From Platerodrilus igneus (Eukaryota; Arthropoda; Insecta; Coleoptera; Lycidae), in contig JARFIW010001087.1 in the NCBI GenBank assembly GCA_036346225.1, positions 1,612,001 through 1,676,000 of the forward strand: 64,000 bases of DNA, given 5' to 3'. Of this stretch, positions 57,133 to 64,000 are shown in pieces. Under the pieces are notes generated by a model. The model did not search any database, was not told where the DNA came from, and saw only the letters and a list, made by a program, of their open reading frames with translations. Within the stretch, counting starts at the first letter, position 1, and each line of letters begins with the position of its first letter. Position numbers and translations under genes: made by a program.

Positions 57133-57933
57133 CTATTCTTTGAATTTTTCGGAGAATCCTTTTATGTATGGTATTGAGAGCATTTTGTGGTGTGTATCGT
57201 TGTTTTGTTTTCTTTTCTTTATTTTTAGGGTTTTATTCATTTCTTTCTCTATTATTCTTTTAGGATATTTGTTTTCTATTAGTGTATATCTGATTAGGTC
57301 TTTCTCTTTCTTTAAAATTTCTTCGTTTGATGATATTAATTTTGCTCTATCATACATGGTTTTGATAATTCCTCGTTTGACACATTGTGGGTGGTTTGAA
57401 TCGAAGTTTAAGTATCTGTTTGTGTGCGTTGGTTTTCTATATACCGATGTATTAATTGTTGTATCGTTTTTGCTAACTAGAATATCTAAAAACGGAAGTT
57501 TTCCATGTTGTTCTAATTCATATGTGAATTTAATAGTTGGTTCTATTTCGTTAATTGACTGTATAAAGTTTTTAATTAATTCTATATTATGAGGCCAAAT
57601 AGCATAAACATCATCAACGTATCTCCACCAGATCAATGGTTTCAATTCTTGTGTGAATATCACATCTTGTTCGAATTCCTCCATGAATATATTACTGAAG
57701 ATTGGCGATAGTGGACTTCCCATTGCCATTCCGAAGCTTTGTTTGTAAAATTGATCATTTATTTGAAAATATGTGGTATTTACGCATAAACCAAGTAATT
57801 CCATAATCGATGATATACTTAGTTTTGTTCTTTCTTTAAGATTGCCATCTTTTTCGAGTTTGTTTTTTATAATATTAAGCGTTTTGTTTATAGGGACATT
57901 TGTAAAGAGATTTACTACATCAAAGCTTACCAT
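57133..57933 (-). pseudogene. Penelope-like reverse transcriptase, main block
   Basis: An uninterrupted 266-codon frame has FDVVNLFTNVPI (first catalytic Asp), QSFGMAMGSPLSPIFSNIFME and WWRYVDDVYAIW (the catalytic Asp pair). It ends with GKLPFLDILV and VYRKPTHTNRYL. This order and the YVDD box are diagnostic for Penelope-like elements. The N-terminal thumb/NTE and the C-terminal endonuclease lie in other frames on either side. Transcription and priming control would come from the pseudo-LTRs. Confidence 0.95.
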
Positions 57934-57939
57934 TGTGTG

Positions 57940-59029
57940 TGTATTTTCAATTTTTATGTTTGATAGTTTTTCTAAAAGTGTTGGTTGTTTTTAATGAAAG
58001 AATCCGTTTTGCCTGCTAATGGATTTATAATTTTAGTAGAAATTTTGCTAAATTATGGCATGGTGAATCTATTGAGCTTACGATAGGTCTTAAAGGAATG
58101 TCTTTTTATGAATTTTGGTAGACCGTAAAAGTGGGGTGGTTTACTGTAATGTGGGACTAGTTTACTTCTTTCTTTGTCTTCGAATTCATTTTAAATTTAA
58201 ATAGAGTTTTGTATATTTTATTTTCAATTGATTTTGTTGGGTCCGTTTCTAAACTGGTGTAATTCTCAGTGTTCAATAGTTCGTTGACTTTTGTGTTGTA
58301 ATCGTTTTATTCATTATTACTGTTGCATTGCCTTTGTCAGCAGGTAGAATTATAATTGAGTTATCGTTTTTAGATTGCGAATTGCTTTTATTTCGTTAGT
58401 ACTTACATTTGGCTTTATTTTGTGATTCTTTTCTATTTCGATTTTACATCGTATTCTAAATTCGTTTGCTTGATCTTCTTCGAGTTGGTTTGCTGTTTTC
58501 TCAATACAGCTAATTATTTCAAAGGTTGGTATTGATTTTGGTGTTACTGCAAAATTAAGGCCTTTTGAAAGAATTGATTTTTTGTGTCGTTAATAGTTCT
58601 GTTTGATAAATTTATCACGGTGTTTAGCATGGTGTTCCTGTTTTCTAACGTTTTAGTTTGTGTGTTATTTTCTCTATAAATAGGTTATTAAATTTCTTTA
58701 TGTGAATTTCTTTTGTTTGGAGAATACTGATTCGTAGTAGGTTTTGCACTAACGAGAATTTTATCAAAATCATATTTTGTTACCTTTATTCGTATGAAAT
58801 TTATAATGCCCTCAATATCTTGTTTTAACTTATAAATAATGTGTCGGTGGTTTTGTAGTCTTTCCCTCATCATACTGTAACTTGCTCTTTCGAGAATTCT
58901 TGATAGTTTATTGCTTGTCTTTCCAAATTTGATTCTAAATCCTTTTGGTATTATTTCGTTGTTTCTGCACTTTATTAGGAATGTGAGTGAATTTTTGGAA
59001 TGCGATAGCTTTAGGTTTAGATTGTCCAA
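57940..59029 (-). pseudogene. Penelope ORF, N-terminal part, frameshifted
   Basis: The frame 59,029-58,688 (113 codons, basic and helical, LSHSKNSLTFLIKCRNNEIIP) is the likely N-terminal extension. Between 58,690 and 57,940 the same protein continues in short pieces with an ILPADKGNATVI-like segment around 58,340, typical of Penelope RT upstream of the FDV block. Several one-base breaks interrupt it. Confidence 0.75.
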
Positions 59030-59033
59030 CTGT

Positions 59034-59340
59034 CTTCAATTTGTGTTGCGACATGGGATCGACTTTCCTATGGTAGCCAATACGCTTAACGTGAAATCAG
59101 CTGATTAATTTTTATTGGTGAATTTTATATAAATTCCATAATTTGGGAAACATTTTTTAACATGTTTCTATTTATACAATTGAGAGATTTCTGATTTTAT
59201 GTCTTATTTTACCGAGATTCAGTGAAGGGGGTTAAGCAACCTGTGGCTACCAAGATCCCCCAACATTTATAATTTGCCGAAATAATGGTTTTCTAGTTAA
59301 TATGCTTATTGTTATGTAATTAGTTATTGTATGTATAAAT
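59034..59340 (-). repeat. Penelope pseudo-LTR, upstream copy
   Basis: Direct repeat of 56,303-56,609. It joins the inverted truncated copy at 59,341. Confidence 0.9.
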
Positions 59341-60438
59341 GCTCTCAATACCATACATAAAAGGATTCTCCGAAAAAATTCAAAGAATAGGAAACAAATT
59401 TAGAATTAAAACAGTATTTAGAACCAACAATACACTAAGAGCACAATTAACAAAAACAAAACCCAAAAACGCAATACAAAATTCAAAAACTGTATCTACA
59501 AAATACCGTGCGAATGTAATAAGTTTTATATAGGAGAAACTTCCAGACCATTTGAAGTTCGATTAAGAGAACATAAATCATATATAAAAATAGAAAATTT
59601 GAAAATCCATGATTTGCCAACATGCATGGGACTCCAGTCATAAAATAAAATGGGAAGATGCAAAATTATCGACAAAGAAGAAAACCACCAAAAACGCAAA
59701 ATCAAAGAAGCTGCCTATATAACCGTACATAAAAATAACTGCGTTGCAAACGAATCCGTGACTTTCAGTAAACAATGGATTCCATTACTAAAAGAAATAA
59801 CAAAAGAAATAACAAATGAAGATCAAATGCCCACAATATCTAGGTAGCATTGCAAGTTTTTCCTGGGTTTTCCTTGCGATATTAACATGAAATACAGCCT
59901 ACATACATGATTTCTATTTATACATACAATAACTAATTACATAACAATAAGCATATTAACTAGAAAACCATTATTTCGGCAAATTATAAATGTTGGGGAT
60001 CTTGGTAGCCACAGGTTGCTTAACCCCTTCACTGAATCTCGGTAAAATAAGACATAAAATCAGAAATCTCTCAATTGTATAAATAGAAACATGTTAAAAA
60101 ATGTTTCCCAAATTATGGAATTTATATAAAATTCACCAATAAAAATTAATCAGCTGATTTCACGTTAAGCGTATTGGCTACCATAGGAAAGTCGATCCCA
60201 GGTCGCAACACAAATTGAAGGTAATCATTCTTTTAAACTTTAAAAATTTTTGCTTAGTGTACTCAAACCAAATATTTCAAACATCAATAAATCAAAGTAA
60301 CCTTCAATTTATGTCATAAACGTCAAACTTGAAATTTTTATTATTTTGACAACGATCCTAGGTCATGGATCGAAACGTAAATAAAATAGATTTTAAAAAC
60401 TATGAGTGGTTTCATTCCCAAAGAAGATTAATAAGAAT
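59341..60438 (+). mobile_element. Inverted 5'-truncated Penelope copy
   Basis: Plus-strand copy of the reverse complement of 56,083-57,186. It starts within the RT C-terminus (MLSIPYIKGFSEK), passes through the GIY-YIG domain (59,500-59,580) and the tail frame (59,650-59,847), and ends with the repeat and element tail. It differs from the main copy by a few substitutions and indels. Confidence 0.92.
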
Positions 60439-60444
60439 GCTAAA

Positions 60445-60457
60445 CAAATTTGATAGT
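60445..60457. repeat. Target duplication of the Penelope-like element, right
   Basis: CAAATTTGATAGT, exact match to 56,069-56,081. Six extra bases (60,439-60,444) lie between the inverted repeat end and this copy. Confidence 0.85.
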
Positions 60458-61734
60458 ATTTAAGTAGGTATATTCTATTATGGAATTCTTTCAATTACAG
60501 GAAAAATTACCAATAGCTTTCATATATGCGTTTCTCTAGTTCTTGAATCATATTTGAACAAGTAGAGAACTTTTAAAGTTGGAGAGGCCACGTAGAGCAT
60601 GAGATGTATTTGAATTTTGATCCATTCTAAAACGACTTTTCAGTCGTGCCACAGGCATGAATGCTGTAGCATGGGATGTTTCCGCTCTTGAGGAATGTGA
60701 ACAATGAAGTATTGGCTAGCGTGGATGGACAGAGAAATGCGCGCTTGGTGAGGGTAGTATTTTTAGTATGACAAGCGTACGTTTTTATTAGATAAGTGTA
60801 TAGTAGAATGCGGTTATTGTCATTTTAGTATGTAGATAGGACGGAAACAGCCTGAATGATACTTTGGCAAATGACCGTCATAAACTCCTGAAGCGTAGTT
60901 TAATGTGGGTGGAAGTGAGTATGTAATTAGACTTAAAGTAGCTATTATGTACTGACGTGCTCAACGTGATATAATAAAACGTAGTTTTCAAGTCTTAATG
61001 ATGGTCTACAGATAACTGTTACAAGTTTATGATTGCTGAAAACTACACTTATGGCATTTTATTGGCTTTCTGCAGAACTACACTAAAAGACCTTTTATTT
61101 AAGAGAGTACGCTATGTTTACGATGAAACCACACTGTAACAAATGTAATGAATATGAAATTTTCGAAGTTGTAGATATTCAATAAATATGTCTCTGTAAC
61201 CAATCACAGCGTTTAATTCAAAACCATTAATTATAAAAATTACAATAGTAGTCAATTGATACATAGTTTCATACGTTTCCATCATTTTTGTCTGACTTAT
61301 TTTGATCTCCATATCAATTATCCGCTCCATATAATTTATATCATTTTATAATTTAGTTTACTATCTTGTGCTTTATTTTTTAAATTCGCATACTGCAGAG
61401 TACTATTCTGCATTCTATTTCATGCAAAACTATTTTATTTACATGCCTTTAATACAACTTCTATTATTGTTGAATCTTTGTAGTTGTAATAAATTTTATG
61501 AGGTTAGTATTCTGTTACAAGCGTGATTTATTTTCTACATTTTCTATATTTTATTTTCTACATATATGTATTAACAACTGCAATTCAACTTTTCATTTTA
61601 TTATTGTTTCTAACCAAAAGTTCAGATTCTAGGATATTGGACATCCCGATGCAAACTGTAAGCGGTGCCCCTTTCTTGATGCAGTTTGTTAGTATGGTAG
61701 TAGTACAAATACAGGCTAACCAGCCCCTCATTTC
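60458..61734. other. No gene seen
   Basis: AT-rich with no supported frame. Confidence 0.4.
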
Positions 61735-61939
61735 CACCAGCATCCTCATTTCCACACACATCTGAACCAAATTTACATGTTAATCTCCATAAGGAGGATC
61801 TGAGGAGAGGGATTTCCTTCTTGCTCCCTCCTTGCTCCCGTCCTTGCTCGGACACCCTCCACATCAACCATTTTGATTACGTCACACCCGTCTTCTTTCC
61901 ACCTGCGAGATAAATCTTTCACCACATTTGTACCCACGA

Positions 61940-62760
61940 GATAAATTTATCTTGTTTGGTATCAATTAATATTAGATTTTTCTCAGCTACCTGAATTTCT
62001 AGGAATTTTTTAGATATCATCATCCCCCAGAGAGATACCCGCATTTTAAGATTTCTGACCGTGCTTATATATTTTTAGTCATACGACACATCAAATTAGT
62101 CTAGAATTTTACGCAGAATCCGAATCTGCAAACAGATTTAAAAACCAACCACCCCTTACAGTTTAAACACATACACTCTGGCGATCATGTAAAAGATTAT
62201 TTTTGGTTCTTTCGCGATAAATATATTTTGTTTAGTGTCAATTAATATTAGATTTTTCTCAGCTACCTGAATTTCTGGGAATTTTTTAGATAGCATCATC
62301 TCCCAGAGGGCTACCCGTATTTTAAGATTTTTTTACCAGCAACGATTTCTGACCGTGCTTATATATTTTTAGTCATAGGACACATCAAATTAGTCTAGAA
62401 TTTTACGCAGAATCCGAATCTGTAAACAGATTTAAAATCCAACCACCCCTTACAGTTTAAACACATACACTCTGGCGATCATGTAAAAGATTATTTTTGG
62501 TTCTTTCGCGATAAATATATTTTGTTTAGTGTCAATTAATATTAGATTTTTCTCAGCTACCTAAATTTCTAGGAGTTTATAGATAGCATCTTCCCCAGGG
62601 AGCTACCCTCATTTTAAGAATTTTTACCGGTAACGATTTCTAACCGTCCTTATAAATTTTTTAGTCATGCGACATATCAAATTAGTCTAGAAAATTACGC
62701 AGAATCCGAATCTGCAAACAGATTTAAAATCCGACCACTTCTTACCGTTTTACACATATA
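61940..62760 (+). repeat. Three subterminal units of about 293 bp
   Basis: Each has a GTTTRGTRTCAATTAATATTAG word, TTTCTCAGCTACCT and the palindrome at 62,123-62,138, 62,417-62,432 and 62,709-62,724. The 33-kb element has two such units per arm, so unit number varies. Confidence 0.9.
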
Positions 62761-63299
62761 TCCTCTAGCAAACATATAAAAGATTATTTTTGTTTCTTTT
62801 AAGATAAACGAGTAGTAGGACTGAATGATCCGAAAATAGATCCATCTTATGAGATCCACCCATTAGATTCACCCGATCCACCTGATCCACCATTCGGGGC
62901 GTTCTTTCTTAGGGTATGATACATAAGTTTTCCAACCAGAATTTTTTTAAAACTGAACTACAGGAACACGAATACTAACTACACCATGCGCGACAAATCC
63001 AAACTTTTCCTTAGCGTCTTAAGATTTCCAAGAATTTTTAACATAACTTTTTCCACACTTCATTTTTTTTTTTTGTATTCACTTGTCTTATATCTAGATC
63101 CATGCTAAATTATAACTTTTCTGCAACTCATTCCTAAAAGAAAATCTAAAAACCATTCTTAAAGCTTTTTATAACAGGTAATTTTTTACTAATACAGTTT
63201 AAATTTTGTAAATCACATTTTTAAATACATATTCACAATTTTTATTCTTAACCTAGAACTCCTCACATCGGCTTATACTTATTAATATTTATTTCTAAA

Positions 63300-64000
63300 T
63301 TGAGCACCTTTTTTAAATACCAGCCGGACTCATGTGTTTCAGATTCCTCTGATTTAGTTCTCATGGTTTCGCTTAAGACCGCATACATATTTTCCAAATT
63401 ACTAGAAGATGTAATAACCATATTTTTTTGTGGGGGGTTTCACATAGGTAGTCTCTTCTCCCATTTTTGTGTAAACGCCGTAGAGTTCGCAATTAACTTT
63501 TATTACTGTATGTTGTGTTCTTTTTCCTTAGTTAATCGAATAAACCGCTCTTTCTGCTTCCAAAGAAACTCGGACACTCCATCGTCGACACTGGCGTTCT
63601 TTATGCGATAACTAGCCATACGGTTGTTACACGCTTTGCTAACCACTTCTACACAATCTTCGCCAGTAGCGGTAACTGTTGCACTCCTATGTCTTTTGCT
63701 CCTCAAGTGTGCGGCATACGTAGTCTTTCCCACTTCGAAATCACATACTTTTCACAGAATTTGTGGTTGTACAAGACCCTTTAACAGCTGGCGGAGCTGA
63801 ACGTTTACGGTTAATGACATACCGTGCTGCCTTTCCTTGTGCCGCAGTTGGCCATTCTCCTGAAAGCGATACCGCAATACCCACAGTTTAAGTACTTTGC
63901 TGCTGATGGATGTATAAGCTTAACCCTAAACGATGTTACAGCACTACGTTTGTTCTGGTGCCGTTTGAGAGCATTTTTTCAGGTATAGGAAGCACCACAA
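63300..64000 (-). pseudogene. Zinc-finger / polymerase N-terminal module, third copy (partial)
   Basis: Frame 63,733-63,503 reads the end of finger 3 (TTYAAHLRSKRH), then ACNNRMASYRIKNASVDD and a FLWKQKERFIRL helix. That is further than the intact right-arm copy reads in one frame. Beyond it, 63,430-63,290 keeps a SSNLENMYAVLSETMRTKSEE-type block and a LEININKY-type remnant in other frames. The upstream fingers lie in broken frames to 64,000, where the window ends. The shared helix shows that the protein once continued past the SYRI block in all copies. Confidence 0.75.

Larger units (their letters stand above)
56082..60444 (-). mobile_element. Penelope-like element with inverted partial copy
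   Basis: The main copy runs in minus sense. A repeat (59,340-59,034) is followed by the RT/GIY-YIG ORF (about 59,030-56,660), then a second direct copy of the repeat (56,609-56,303) and a tail to 56,083. To its right, 59,341-60,438 is an inverted, 5'-truncated copy of the ORF end, repeat and tail, so the whole insertion has 1.1-kb inverted ends. An exact 13-bp duplication flanks it. Direct pseudo-LTRs and head-to-head truncated copies are known Penelope features. The ORF is frameshifted. Confidence 0.93.
61735..64000 (+). mobile_element. Second copy of the Polinton-like family, left arm, cut by window end
   Basis: From CCTCATTTCCACACACATCTGAACC onward the sequence matches the left arm of the 33.2-kb element, allowing for divergence. 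It holds three subterminal units, a unique stretch (62,800-63,030) and then the zinc-finger module. The outermost AG end and the GGGGCGACTGCCGCC word are missing, and about 110 unrelated bases interrupt it at 61,775-61,885. It is a separate, older insertion. Confidence 0.85.

Noticed and set aside
57140..57592. 150-codon plus-strand frame
   Set aside because: Exact antisense of the Penelope reverse transcriptase; Phe/Ser/Leu-rich shadow.

Overview
The window looks like a gene-poor, AT-rich stretch of animal nuclear DNA, most likely from an arthropod (probably an insect). The evidence is its mix of repeats: Ty3/gypsy LTR elements, LINE fragments with I/R1-like RNase H, a Penelope-like element with a GIY-YIG domain, pogo/Jerky-like, hAT and mariner transposases, a tRNA-type SINE, TA microsatellites and a Polinton/Maverick-like element. 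No intact cellular gene was recognised. The only host-derived coding piece is a broken USP16/45-like deubiquitinase fragment at about 31.2-32.2 kb. The species cannot be fixed from the sequence alone.

Layout. 0.9-4.0 kb holds a plus-strand gypsy RT/RNase H relic and a minus-strand gag relic. 4,027-8,573 is a structurally complete but frameshifted minus-strand Ty3/gypsy element with 201-bp LTRs, next to or nested in the older gag element. 8.6-25 kb is mostly uninterpreted AT-rich DNA with a 44-bp x 8 tandem array (12.3 kb), a 440-bp inverted repeat pair (13.3 and 15.1 kb), two LINE scraps, an AGGTCA-rich patch and a pogo-like transposase relic (22.4-23.8 kb). A mariner element (25.1-26.9 kb), a perfect 268-bp tandem duplication (27.4 kb), a hAT relic (28.6-31.0 kb) and the USP relic follow.

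The most striking object is 33,218-45,681. It is a 12,464-bp element with terminal inverted repeats of roughly 3.5 kb, exact 6-bp target duplications (GATATG), AG...CT ends and periodic subterminal palindromes. Each inverted repeat carries a C2H2 zinc-finger gene that I read as the N-terminal module of a Polinton-type polymerase ORF. A multi-domain gene of unknown type (38.8-41.2 kb), broken by frameshifts and with weak replication-initiator-like motifs, sits between the repeats with small paralogous ORFs. I saw no integrase, PolB catalytic core, ATPase, protease or capsid gene in it, so it appears non-autonomous or divergent. A second partial copy of the same family enters at 61.7 kb and runs off the window.

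Downstream of the big element, 46.4-48.3 kb has a compact, virus-like cluster of small ORFs with stop codons embedded in AATAAA signals. After that come a LINE RT fragment (49.7 kb), a minus-strand retroelement leader and gag-like ORF (50.6-51.4 kb), palindromic MITE-like units (52.0-53.7 kb) and a Penelope-like element at 56,082-60,444. The last has a 13-bp target duplication and an inverted partial copy of itself.
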